From contig CM049318.1 of assembly GCA_026874595.1 (NCBI GenBank), positions 17,348,241 through 17,412,240 on the forward strand: a DNA stretch of 64,000 nt, written 5' to 3'. Numbering within the stretch: the first letter of the stretch is position 1; each line of letters opens with the position of its first letter. The translations under genes and the position numbers were made by a program. Shown in pieces: positions 1 through 11,936 of the stretch. Source of the DNA: Sipunculus nudus. Taxonomy: Eukaryota > Annelida > Sipuncula > Golfingiida > Sipunculidae. Below the pieces are notes generated by a model. It did not search any database. It worked only from the letters and a program-made list of their open reading frames with translations, and was not told where the DNA came from.

Positions 1-400
1 CCTGGCTACACAGCACTTCCGCTTTGTGAACATTAATATCAAAATATAGGGCAAAATCGTTCAATCAAAATCACAAATGTATAATTCTGCTACTTTCAAA
101 AAGTCATTTATTGATTTCTTGGACCCATTTTCCTATTTTAACACAATTTACTTACATTGTTATAATATATCTGACATTATTAGACTCCCGCAAGGTCAAT
201 TAATACATTATTTCTTTATAAAATTTTCCAAAAAAGCATTTATTAAGACTTAATCCCTTTGCTTACACTTTGCTTATGCTTTGCTTATTCTCTGCTTACG
301 GCGAAATCATCACTGGAATGACACATTTTCCTGAAAATACACGCGGATATGACCCATAGGGACGCAGAAGGGTGCCCTGGCTACACAGCAGTTCCGCTTT

Positions 401-628
401 GTGAACATTAATATCAAAATAAAGAGCAAAATCGTTCAATCAAAATCACAAATGTATAACTGTGGTACTTTCAAAAAGTCATTTATTGATTTCTGGGACC
501 CATTTCACCATTCAAACACAATTTACTTATATTGTTATAATATATCTGACATTATTAGACCCCCGCAAGGTCAATTATTACATTATTTCTTCATAAAATG
601 TTGCAAAAAAGCATTTATTAAGACATAA
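401..628 (+). other. Open frame of 75 codons in the unit (representative; probably not a gene)
   Basis: By my count 100 of 166 full units have this frame open for 73-83 codons. It opens with GTG, or in V and H units with TTG, and has no ATG at its start. The first in-frame ATG in many units is in CAAATGTATAA at about codon 18 and is replaced by ATT in F-class units. It ends in AAAAAGCATTTATTAAG, where an A6/A7 length difference shifts the last codons. M1/B/Z units have TAG at codon 8, T/X/U/t units a stop and frameshift at CTTAATAAAAG, W units TAG in TTCTAGGACC, and Y units TAA in TTGTTAAAATA. Closed classes are as well conserved as open ones. I recognise no protein family in the translation. 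Confidence 0.3.
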
Positions 629-986
629 TCCCTTTGCTTACACTTTGCTGATGCTTTGCTTATTCTTTGCTTACGGCGAAATCATCACTGGAATGACACA
701 TTTTCCTAAAAATACACGCTGATATGACCCATAGGGACGCAGAAGGGTTCCCTGGCTACACAGCAGTTCCGCTGTGTGAACATTAATATCAAAATAAAGG
801 GCAAAATCGTTCAATCAAAATCACAAATGTATAATTCTGCTACCTTCAAAAAGTCATTTATTGATTTCTTGGACCCATTTTCCTATTTTGACACAATTTA
901 CTTACATTGTTATAATATATCAGACATTATTAGACTCCCGCAAGGTCAATTAATACATTATTTCTTCATAAAATGTTGTAAAAAAA

Positions 987-1108
987 GCATTTATTAAGAC
1001 ATAATCCCTTTGCTTACACTTTGCTTATGCTTTGCTTATTCTTTGCTGCATTTATTAAGACATAATCCCTTTGCTTACACTTTGCTGATGCTTTGCTTAT
1101 TCTTTGAT
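987..1108 (+). repeat. 61-bp internal tandem duplication (representative of 25 units)
   Basis: Bases 987-1047 and 1048-1108 are direct copies beginning GCATTTATTAAGACATAATC and running through most of the 11-bp subrepeat block. The same duplication starts about 236 bases into the units at 751, 3062, 3863, 5427, 11500, 12687, 14998, 15799, 18864, 21925, 24236, 25037, 28101, 30038, 31975, 35850, 38163, 40100, 46912, 48849, 52724, 55037 and 56974, and about 235 bases into 35414 and 52288. The breakpoint CTTTGCTGCATTTA is identical everywhere, so I infer one origin. Confidence 0.93.
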
Positions 1109-1349
1109 TACGGCGAAATCATCACTGGAATTACACATTTTCTTAAAAATACACGCTGATATGACCCATAGAGACGCAGAAGGGTGCCCTGGCTACACAG
1201 CAGTTCCGCTTTGTGAACATCAATATCAAAATAAAGGGCAAAATCGTTCAATCAAAATCACAGATGTATAATTTTGCTACTTTCAAAAAGTCATTTATTG
1301 ATTTCTGGGACCCGTTTTCCTATTTTAACACAATTTACTTACATTGTTA

Positions 1350-1369
1350 TAATATATCTGATATTATTA
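1350..1369. other. Short AT-rich dyad in the unit centre (representative)
   Basis: TAATATATC and GATATTATTA flank one base and are imperfect inverted repeats, able to pair with one bulged base. Units with CTGATATTATTA have the longer dyad. Units with CTGACATTATTA keep only the outer arms TAATA and TATTA. The dyad occurs once per unit. Short dyads are reported in some centromeric satellites, but nothing here shows a function. Confidence 0.4.
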
Positions 1370-1443
1370 GGCTCCCGCAAGGTCAATTAATACATTATTT
1401 CTTCATAAAATGTTGCAAAAAAGCATTTATTAAGACATAATCC

Positions 1444-1487
1444 CTTTGCTTACACTTTGCTTATGCTTTGCTTATTCTTTGCTTACG
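1444..1487 (+). repeat. Internal block of four 11-bp subrepeats, consensus CTTTGCTTAYN (representative)
   Basis: The tail of each unit holds four head-to-tail 11-mers: CTTTGCTTACA, CTTTGCTTATG, CTTTGCTTATT and CTTTGCTTACG. Class differences are changes within these 11-mers: GCGTAGACTTTGCG in S2, CTTTGATTATT in T, CTTTATTTATG in F and B. One full 11-mer is missing from the first copy in the long units at 3062, 14998 and 24236, as expected if the 11-mer is a slippage or misalignment unit. Confidence 0.92.
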
Positions 1488-4400
1488 GCGAAATCATCAC
1501 TGGAATGACACATTTTCCTAAAAATACACGCTGATATGACCCATAGGGACGCAGAAGGGTGCCTTGGCTACACAGCAGTTCCGCTTTGTGAACATTAATT
1601 TCAAAATAAAGGGCAAAATCGTCCAATTAAAATCATAAATGTATAATTCTGCTACTTAATAAAAGTCATTTATTGATTTCTGGGACCCATTTTCCAATTT
1701 AAACACAATTTTCTTAAATTGCTATAATATTTCTGATATTATTAGAATCCCGCAATGTCAATTTATACATTATTTCTTCAGAAAATGGTGCCAAAAAGCA
1801 TTTATTAAGACATAATCTCTTTGCTTACACTTTATTTATGTTTTGCTTATTCTTTGCTTACGGCGAAATCATCACTGGAATGACACATTTTCCTAAAAAT
1901 ACACACTGATATGACCCACAGGGACGCAGACGGGTTCCCTGGCTACACAGCAGTTCTGATAAGTGAACTTTAATATCAAAATAAAGGGCAAAATCGTTCA
2001 ATCAAAATCACAAATTTATAACTGTGGTACTTTCAAACAGTCATTTATTGATTTCTGGGACCCATTTTACCATTTAAACACAATTTACTTATATTTTTAT
2101 AATATATCTGATATTATTAGACTCCCGCAAGGTCAATTAATACATTTTTTCTTCATAAAATGTTGCAAAAAAGCATTTATTAAGACATAATCCATTTGCT
2201 AACACTTTATTTATGTTTTGCTCATTCTTTGCTTACGGTGAAATCATCACTGGAATGACACATTTTCCTAAAAATACACGCTGATATGACCCATAGGGAC
2301 GCAGAAGGGTTCACTGGCTACACAGCACTTCCGCTTTGTGAACATTAATATCAAAATATAGGGCAAAATCGTTCAATCAAAATCACAAATGTATAATTCT
2401 GCTACTTTCAAAAAGTCATTTATTGATTTCTGGGACCCTTTTCCTATTTTAACACAATTTACTTACATTGTTATAATATATCTGACATTATTAGACTCCC
2501 GCAAGGTCAATTAATACATTATTTCTTTATAAAATGTTCCAAAAAAGCATTTATTAAGACTTAATCCCTTTGCTTACACTTTGCTTATGCTTTGCTTATT
2601 CTTTGCTTACGGCGAAATCATCACTGGAATGACACATTTTCCTAAAAATACACGCGGATATGACCCATAGGGACGCAGAAGGGTGCCCTGGCTACACAGC
2701 ACTTCCGCTTTGTGAACATCAATATCAAAATAAAGGGCAAAATCGTTCAATCAAAATCACAAATGTATAATTCTGCTACTTTCAAAAAGTCATTTATTGA
2801 CTTCTGGGACCCGTTTTCCTATGTTAACATAATTTACGTACATTGTTATAATATATCTGATATTATTAGGCTCCCGCAAGGTCAATTTATACATTATATC
2901 TTCATAAAATGTTGCAAAAAAGCATTTATTAAGACATAATCCCTTTGCTTACACTTTGCTTATGCTTTGCTTATTCTTTGCTTACGGCGAAATCATCACT
3001 GGAATGACACATTTTCCTAAAAATACACGCTGATATGACCCATAGGGACGCAGAAGGGTTCCCTGGCTACACAGCAGTTCCGCTTTGTGAACATTAATAT
3101 CAAAATAAAGGGCAAAATCGTTCAATCAAAATCACAAATGTATAATTCTCCAACTTAATAAAAGTCATTTATTGATTTCTGGGACCCATTTTCCAATTTA
3201 AACACAATTTTCTTACATTGCTTTAATATTTCTGATAATATTAGAATCCCGCAATATCAATTAATACATTATTTCTTCATAAAATGTTGCAAAAAAAGCA
3301 TTTATTAAGACATAATCCCTTTGCTTATGCTTTGCTTATTCTTTGCTGCATTTATTAAGACATAATCCCTTTGCTTACACTTTGCTTATGTTTTGCTTAT
3401 TCTTTGCTTACGGCGAAATCATCACTGGAATGACACATTTTCCTAAAAATACACACTGATAGGACCCACAGGGACGCAGACGGGTTCCCTGGCTACACAG
3501 CACTTCCGCTTTGTGAACATTAATATCAAATTAAAGGGCAAAATCGATCAATCAAAATCACAAATGTATAATTCTGCTACTTTCAAAAAGTCATTTATTG
3601 ATTTCTGGGACCCGTTTTCCTATTTTAACACAATTTACTCACATTGTTATAATATATCTGATACTATTAGGCTCACGCATGGTCAATTAATACATTATTT
3701 CTTCAGAAAATGTTGCAAAAAAGCATTTATTAAGACATAATCCCTTTGCGTAGACTTTGCGTATGCTTTGCTTATTCTTTGCTTACGGCGAAATCATCAC
3801 TGGAATGACACATTTTGTTAAAAATACACGCTGATATGACTCATAGGGGCGCAGACGGGTTCCCTGGCTACACAACAGTTCCGCTTTGTGAACATTAATA
3901 TCAAAATAAAGGGGAAAATCGTTCATTCAAAATCACAAATGTATAATTCTGCTACCTTCAAAAAGTCATTTATTGATTTCTTGGACCCTTTTTCTTATTT
4001 TGACACAATTTACTTACATTGTTGTAATATATCAGACATTATTAGACTCCCGCAAGGTCAATTAATACATTATTTCTTCATAAAATGTTGCAAAAAAAGC
4101 ATTTATTAAGACATAATCCCTTTGCTTACACTTTGCTTATGCTTTGCTTATTCTTTGCTGCATTTATTAAGACATAATCCCTTTGCTTACACTTTGCTTA
4201 TGTTTTGCTTATTCTTTGCTTACGGCGAAATCATCACTGGAATGACACATTTTCCTAAAAATACACACTGATAGGACCCACAGGGACGCAGACGGGTTCC
4301 CTGGCTACACAGCAGTTTTGATAAGTGAACTTTAATATCAAAATAAAGGGCAAAATCGTTCAATCAAAATCACAAATTTATAACTGTGGTACTTTCAAAA

Positions 4401-4675
4401 AGTCATTTATTGATTTCTGGGACCCATTTTACCATTTAAACACAATTTACTTATATTGTTATAATATATCTGACATTATTAGACTCCCGCAAGGTCAATT
4501 AATACATTATTTCTTCATAAAATGTTGCAAAAAAAGCATTTATTAAGACATAATCCCTTTGCTTACACTTTGCTTATGCTTTGCTTATTCTTTGCTTACG
4601 GCGAAATCATCACTGGAATGACACATTTTCCTAAAAATACACGCTGATATGACCCATAGGGACGCAGAAGGGTGC

Positions 4676-5050
4676 CCTGGCTACACAGCAGTTCCACTTT
4701 GTGAGCATCAATATCAAAATAAAGGGCAAAATCGTTCAATCAAAATCACAAATGTATAATTTTGCTACTTTCAAAAAGTCATTTATTGATTTCTGGGACC
4801 CGTTTTCCTATTTTAACACAATTTACTTACATTGTTATAATATATCTGACATTATTAGACTCCCGCAAGGTGAATTAATACATTATTTCTTTATAAAATG
4901 TTCCAAAAAAGCATTTATTAAGACATAATCCCTTTGCTTACACTTTGCTTATGCTTTGCTTATTCTTTGCTTACGGCGAAATCATCACTGGAATGACACA
5001 TTTTCCTAAAAATACACACTGATAGGACCCACAGGGACGCAGACGGGTTC
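4676..5050 (+). repeat. Chimeric unit M13 at the end of shared homology in copy 1
   Basis: The 5' part matches M13 of copies 2 and 3 (GTGAGCATCAATATC, TTTTGCTACTTTC). From about 4850 the 3' part changes to the M1/M7/M20 type: CTGACATTATTAGAC, AGGTGAATTAATAC, TTTATAAAATGTTCC. Copies 2 and 3 keep CTGATATTGTTAGGC and ATGTTGC there. The switch therefore lies inside the unit, near 4846-4859, and marks where copy 1 left the common HOR. Unequal exchange between out-of-register units is the simplest explanation. Confidence 0.85.
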
Positions 5051-6247
5051 CCTGGCTACACAGCAGTTCTGATAAGTGAACTTTAATATCAAAATAAAGG
5101 GCAAAATCGTTCAATCAAAATCACAAATTTATAACTGTGGTACTTTCAAAAAGTCATTTATTGATTTCTGGGACCCATTTTACCATTTAAACACAATTTA
5201 CTTATATTGTTATAATATATCTGACATTATTAGACTCCCGCAAGGTCAATTAATACATTATTTCTTCATAAAATGTTGCAAAAAAAGCATTTATTAAGAC
5301 ATAATCCCTTTGCTTACACTTTGCTTATGCTTTGCTTATTCTTTGCTTACGGCGAAATCATCACTGGAATGACACATTTTCCTAAAAATACACGCGGATA
5401 TGACCCATAGGGACGCAGAAGGGTGCCCTGGCTACACAGCACTTCCGCTTTGTGAACATCAATATCAAAATAAAGGGCAAAATCGTTCAATCAAAATCAC
5501 AAATGTATAATTCTGCTACTTTCAAAAAGTCATTTATTGATTTCTGGGACCCGTTTTCCTATGTTAACACAATTTACTTACATTGTTGTAATATATCAGA
5601 CATTATTAGACTCCCGCAAGGTCAATTAATACATTATTTCTTCATAAAATGTTGCAAAAAAAGCATTTATTAAGACATAATCCCTTTGCTTACACTTTGC
5701 TTATGCTTTGCTTATTCTTTGCTGCATTTATTAAGACATAATCCCTTTGCTTACACTTTGCTTATGTTTTGCTTATTCTTTGCTTACGGCGAAATCATCA
5801 CTGGAATGACACATTTTCCTTAAAATACACACTGATAGGACCCACAGGGACGCAGACGGGTTCCCTGGCTACACAGCAGTTCTGATAAGTGAACTTTAAT
5901 ATCAAAATAAAGGGCAAAATCGTTCAATCAAAATCACAAATTTATAACTGTGGTACTTTCAAAAAGTCATTTATTGATTTCTGGGACCCATTTTACCATT
6001 TAAACACAATTTACTTATATTGTTATAATATATCTGACATTATTAGACTCCCGCAAGGTCAATTAATACATTATTTCTTCATAAAATGTTGCAAAAAAAG
6101 CATTTATTAAGACATAATCCCTTTGCTTACACTTTGCTTATGCTTTGCTTATTCTTTGCTTACGGCGAAATCATCACTGGAATGACACATTTTCCTAAAA
6201 ATACACGCTGATATGACCCATAGGGCCATAGGGACGCAGTAGGGTGC
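5051..6247 (+). repeat. Copy 1 tail, reiterated M12-like units and a chimera
   Basis: Units at 5051 and 5864 are near copies of M12 (4300), all with the AAATTTATAACTGTGG variant. The unit between them, 5427, is a chimera: its 5' half is M8-type (ACTTCCGC, TATGTTAAC) and its 3' half is M11-type (ATTGTTGTAATATATCAG plus the 61-bp duplication). The switch lies near 5575-5590. The 5864 unit is 384 bp because CCATAGGG is tandemly doubled at 6218-6225 and 6226-6233. Confidence 0.85.
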
Positions 6248-9200
6248 CCTGGCTACACAGCAGTTCCGCTTTGTGAACATCAATATCAAAATAAAGGGCA
6301 AAATCGTTCAATAAAAATCACAAATGTATAATTTTGCTACTTTCAAAAAGTCATTTATTGATTTCTGGGACCCGTTTTCCTATTTTAACACAATTTACTT
6401 ACATTGTTATAATATATCTGATATTGTTAGGCTCCCGCAAGGTCAATTAATACATAATTTCTTCATAAAATGTTGCAAAAAAGCATTTATTAAGACATAA
6501 ACCCTTTGCTTACACTTTGCTTATGCTTTGCTTATTCTTTGCTTACGGCGAAATCATCACTGGAATGACACATTTTCCTAAAAATACACGCTGATATGAC
6601 CCATAGGGACGCAGAAGGGTTCCCTGGCTACACTGCAGTTCCGCTTTGTGAACATTAATATCAAAATAAAGGGCAAAATCGTTCAATCAAAATCACAAAT
6701 GTATAATTCTCCAACTTAATAAAAGTCATTTATTGATTTCTGGGACCCATTTTCCAATTTAAACACAATTTTCTTACATTGCTTTAATATTTCTGATAAT
6801 ATTAGAATCCCGCAATATCAATTAATACATTATTTCTTCAGAAAATTGTACCAAAAAGCATTAATTAAGACATAATCCCTTTGCTTACACTTTATTTATG
6901 TTTTGCTTATTCTTTGCTTACGGCGAAATCATCACTGGAATGACACATTTTCCTAAAAATACACACTGATATGACCCACAGGGACGCAGACGGGTTCCCT
7001 GGCTACACAGCAGTTCTGATTAGTGAACTTTTATATCAAAATAAAGGGCAAAATCGTTCAATCAAAATCACAAATGTATAACTGTGGTACTTTCAAAAAG
7101 TCATTTATTGATTTCTGGGACCCTTTTTACCATTGAAACACAATTTACTTATATTGTTATAATATATCTGATATTATTAGACTCCCGCAAGGTCAATTAA
7201 TACATTATTTCTTCATAAAATGTTGCAAAAAAAGCATTTATTAAGACATAATCCATTTACTTACACTTTATTTATGTTTTGCTTATTCTTTGCTTACGGT
7301 GAAATCTTCACTGGAATGACACATTTTCCTAAAAAATACACGCTGATATGACCCATAGGGACGTAGAAGGGTTCACTGGCAACACAGCAGTTCCGCTTTG
7401 TGAACGTTAATATCAAAATATAGCGCAAATTCGTTCAATTCAAACCACAAATGTATAATTCTGCTACTTTCAAAAAGTCATTTATTGATTTCTTGGACCC
7501 ATTTTCCTATTTTAACACAATTTACTTACATTGTTATAATATATCTGACATTATTAGACTCCCGCAAGGTGAATTAATACATTATTTCTTTATAAAATGT
7601 TCCAAAAAAGCATTTATTAAGACTTAATCCCTTTGCTTACACTCTGCTTATGCTTTGCTTATTCTTTGCTTACGGCGAAATCATCACTGGAATGACACAT
7701 TTTCCTAAAAATACACGCGGATATGACCCATAGGGACGCAGAAGGGTGCCCTGGCTACACAGCAGTTCCGCTTTGTGAACATCAATATCAAAATAAAGGG
7801 CAAAATCGTTCAATCAAAATCACAAATGTATAATTCTGCTACTTTCAAAAAGTCATTTATTGATTTCTAGGACCCGTTTTCCTATGTTAAGACAATTTAC
7901 TTACATTGTTATAATATATCTGAGACTATTAGGCTCACGCATGGTCAATTAATACATTATTTCTTCAGAAAATGTTGCAAAAAAGCATTTATTAAGACAT
8001 AATCCCTTTGCGGAGACTTTGCGTATGCTTTGCTTATTCTTTGCTTACGGCGAAATCATCACTGGAATGACACATTTTGTTAAAAATACACGTTGATATG
8101 ACTCATAGGGGCGCAGACGGGTTCCCTGGCTACACAACAGTTCCGCTTTGTGAACATTAATATCAAAATAAAGGGCAAAATCGTTCAATCAAAATCACAA
8201 ATGTATAATTCTGCTACTTTCAAAAAGTCATTTATTGATTTTTTGGACCCATTTTCCTATGTTAACACAATTTACTTACATTGTTATAATATATCTGATA
8301 TTGTTAGACTCCCGCAAGGTCAATTTATACATTATTTCTTCATAAAATGTTGCAAAAAAGCATTTATTAAGACATAATCCCTTTGCTTACACTTTATTTA
8401 TGTTTTGCTTATTCTTTGCTTACGGCGAAATCATCACTGGATTGACGCATTATCCTAAAAATACACACTGATATGACCCAAAGGGACGCAGACGGGTTCC
8501 CTGGCTACACAGCAGTTCTGATTAGTGAACTTTAATATCAAAATAAAGGGCAAAATCGTTCAATCAAAATCACAAATGTGTAATTCTGCTACTTTCAAAA
8601 AGTCATTTATTGATTTCTGGGACCCATTTTACCATTTTTACACAATTTACTTACATTGTTATAATATATATGACATTATTAGACTCCCGCACTGTCAATT
8701 AATACATAATATCTTCATAAAATGTTGCAAAAAAACATTTATTAAGACATAATCCATTTGCTTACACTTTATTTATGTTTTGCTTATTCTTTGCTTACGG
8801 TGAAATCATCACTGGAATGACACATTTTCCTAAAAATGCACGCTGATATGACCCATAGGGGCGCAGAAGGTTTCCCTGGCTACACAGCAGTTCCGCTTTT
8901 TGAACATTAATATCAAAATAAAGGGCAAAATCGTTCAATCAAAATCACCAATGTATAATTCTCCTACTTAATAAAAGTCATTTATTGATTTCAGGGACCC
9001 ATTTTACCATTTAAACACAATTTTCTTACATTGCTTTAATATTTCTGACATTATTAGACCCCCGCAATGTCAATTTATACATTATTTCTTCAGAAAATGA
9101 TGCCAAAAAGCATTTATTAAGACATAATCCCTTTGCTTACACTTTGCTTATTCTTTGCTTATTCTTTGCTTACGGCGAAATCATCACTGGAATGACACAT

Positions 9201-11499
9201 TTTCCTAAAAATACACGTTGATATGACCCATAGGGACGCAGAAGGGTGCCCTGGCTACACAGCAGTTCCGCTTTGTGAACATCAATATCAAAATAAAGGG
9301 CAAAATCGTTCAATCAAAATCACAAATGTATAATTCTGCTACTTTCAAAAAGTCATTTATTGATTTTCTGGGACCCAGTTTCCTATTTTAACACAATTTA
9401 CTTACATTGGTATAATATATCTGACATTATTAGACTCCTGCAAGGTCAATTAATACATTATTTCTTCAGAAAATGTTGGAAAAAAGCATTTATTAAGACA
9501 TAATCCCTTTGCGTAGATTTTGCGTATGCTTTGCTTATTCTTTGCTTAAGGCGAAATCATCACTGGAATGACACATTTTGTTAAAAATACACGCTGATAT
9601 GAAATATAGGGGCGCAGAAGGGTTCCCTGGCTACACAACAGTTCCGCTAAGTGAACATTAATATCAAAATAAAGGGCAAAATCGTTCAATCAAAATCACA
9701 AATGTATAATTCTGCTACCTTCAAAAAGTCATTTATTGATTTCTTGGACCCGTTTTCCTATTTTAACACAATTTACTTACATTGGTTTAATATATCAGGC
9801 ATTATAAGTCTCCCGCAAGGTCAATTAATACATTATTTCTTCATAAAATGTTGCAAAAAAGCATTTATTAAGACATAATCCCTTTGCTTACACTTTGCTT
9901 ATGCTTTGCTTATTCTTTGCTTGCCGCGAAATCATCACTGGAATGACACATTTTCCTAAAAATACACGCTGATATGACCCAAAGGGACGCAGACGGGTTC
10001 CCTGGCTACACAGCAGTTCCGCTGTGTGAACATTAATATCAAAATAAAGGGCAAAATCGTTCAATAAAAATCACAAATGTATAATTCTGCTACCTTCAAA
10101 AAGTCATTTATTGATTTCTTGGACCCATTTTCCTATTTTGACACAATTTACTTACATTGTTATAATATATCAGGCATTATTAGTCTCCTGCAAGGTCAAT
10201 TAATACATTATTTCTTCATAAAATGTTGCAAAAAAGCATTTATTAAGACATAATCCCTTTGCTTACACTTTGCTGATGCTTTGCTTATTCTTTGCTTACG
10301 GCGAAATCATCACTGGAATGACACATTTTCCTAAAAATACACGCTGATATGATCCATAGGGACGCAGAAGGGTGCCCTGGCTACACAGCAGTTCCACTTT
10401 GTGAGAATCAATATCAAAATAAAGGGCAAAATCGTTCAATCAAAATCACAAATGTATAATTCTGCTACTTTCAAAAAGTCATTTATTGATTTCTGGGACC
10501 CGTTTTCCTATTTTAACACAATTTACTTACTGTGTTATAATATATCTGATATTATTAGGCACACGCATTGTCAATTAATACATTATTTCTTCAGAAAATG
10601 TTGCAAAAAAGCATTTTTTAAGACATAATCCCTTTGCGTAGACTTTGCGTATGCTTTGCTTATTCTTTGCTTACGGCGAAATCATCACTGGAATGACACA
10701 TTTTGTTAACAAAAACGCTGATATGACTCATAGGGGAGCAGAAGGGTTACCTGGCTACACAACAGTTCCGCTTTGTGAACATTAATATCAAAATAAAGGG
10801 CAAAATCGTTCAATCAAAATCACAAATGTGTAATTCTGCTACTTTCAAAAAGTCATTTATTGATTTTTTGGACCCATCTTCCTATTTTTACACAATTTAC
10901 TTACATTGTTATAATATATATGACATTATTAGACTCCCCCAAGGTCAATTAATACATAATATCTTCATAAAATGTTGCAAAAAAGCAGTAATTAAGACAT
11001 AATCCCTTTGCTTACACTTTATTTATGTTTTGCTTATTCTTTGCTTACGGCGAAATCATCACTGGAATGACACATTTTCCTAAAAATACACACTGATATG
11101 ACCCACAGGGACGCAGATGGGTTCCCTGGCTACACAGCAGTTCTGATAAGTGAACTTTAATATCAAAATAAAGGGCAAAATCGTTCAATCAAAATCACAA
11201 ATGTATAACTGTGGTACTTTCAAAAAGTCATTTATTGATTTCTGGGACCCATTTCACCATTCAAACACAATTTACTTATATTGTTATAATATATCTGACA
11301 TTATTAGACCGCCGCAAGGTCAATTATTACATTATTTCTTCATAAAATGTTGCAAAAAAGCATTTATTAAGACATAATCCCTTTGCTTACACTTTGCTGA
11401 TGCTTTGCTTATTCTTTGCATACGGCGAAATCATCACTGGAATGACACATTTTCCTAAAAATACACGCTGATATGACCCATAGGGACGCAGAAGGGTTC
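6248..11499 (+). repeat. Copy 1 tail, more diverged units, several related to domain II classes
   Basis: This stretch has no close counterpart in copies 2 or 3. Unit 7375 shares GAACGTTAATATC and TTCAATTCAAACC with units 34664 and 51538. Unit 7750 shares TTTCTAGGACCCG and TATGTTAAGAC with 35039, 43161, 51913, 60035 and 62658. Unit 8875 shares CCGCTTTTTGAAC and the frame-shifted CTTAATAAAAG with the T class. These matches carry more private changes than domain II copies show among themselves, so they look like older relatives of the classes later amplified in domain II. The direction of descent is an inference. Confidence 0.75.
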
Positions 11500-11936
11500 C
11501 CTGGCTACACAGCAGTTCCGCTGTGTGAACATTAATATCAAAATAAAGGGCAAAATCGTTCAATCAAAATCACAAATGTATAATTCTTCTACCTTCAAAA
11601 AGTCATTTATTGATTTCTTGGACCCATTTTCCTATTTTGACACAATTTACTTACATTGTTATAATATATCAGACATTATTAGACTCACGCAAGGTCAATT
11701 AATACATTATTTCTTCATAAAATGTTGTAAAAAAAGCATTTATTAAGACATAATCCCTTTGCTTACACTTTGCTTATGCTTTGCTTATTCTTTGCTGCAT
11801 TTATTAAGACATAATCCCTTTGCTTACACTTTGCTGATGCTTTGCTTATTCTTTGATTACGGCGAAATCATCACTGGAATGAAACATTTTCCTAAAAATA
11901 CACGCTGATATGTCCCATAGGGACGCAGAAGGGTTC
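11125..11936 (+). repeat. M2-like and M3-like units preceding the second HOR copy
   Basis: Unit 11125 carries the M2 marks CATTTCACCATTCAAAC and AATTATTACATTATT, but with GACCGCCGC in place of GACCCCCGC. Unit 11500 is a 437-bp M3-like unit with the 61-bp duplication, starting CTGTGTGAAC. They stand directly in front of M1 of copy 2, which is itself followed by M2 and M3. The order M2-M3 is thus repeated within 1.5 kb. Confidence 0.85.

Larger units (their letters stand above)
1..4845 (+). repeat. HOR core M1-M13, copy 1
   Basis: This thirteen-unit series is shared with 11937-16781 and 21175-26019. Lengths agree exactly, including odd ones: M7 is 374 bp because one base is missing in GGGACCCTTTTCC, and M9 (3062) is 426 bp because it has the 61-bp duplication minus one 11-bp subrepeat. 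Private differences are few. Copies 1 and 3 share AAATTTTCC in M1 and AAAGAGCAA in M2, where copy 2 has AAATGTTCC and AAAGGGCAA. Copies 1 and 2 share the CTTGGCTAC start of M5, where copy 3 has CCTGGCTAC. Confidence 0.92.
1..11936 (+). repeat. Domain I HOR, copy 1 (31 units)
   Basis: Units start at 1, 376, 751, 1188, 1563, 1938, 2313, 2687, 3062, 3488, 3863, 4300, 4676, 5051, 5427, 5864, 6248, 6623, 6998, 7375, 7750, 8125, 8500, 8875, 9250, 9626, 10001, 10376, 10750, 11125 and 11500. The segment ends where the M1 series begins again at 11937. Bases 1 to about 4845 match copies 2 and 3 almost exactly. The rest is a private tail. The last two units (11125, 11500) are M2-like and M3-like and directly precede the next M1, M2, M3, so part of the order is reiterated at the junction. 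Confidence 0.88.

Noticed and set aside
1-75. Pol III type promoter (A box at TGGCTACACAG, B box at CGTTCAATCAA) as in a SINE or tRNA
   Set aside because: The spacing of about 56 bases is tempting, but the A-box-like site misses a key A and the B-box-like site misses about five of eleven positions. There is no cloverleaf and no oligo-T terminator at a fitting distance.
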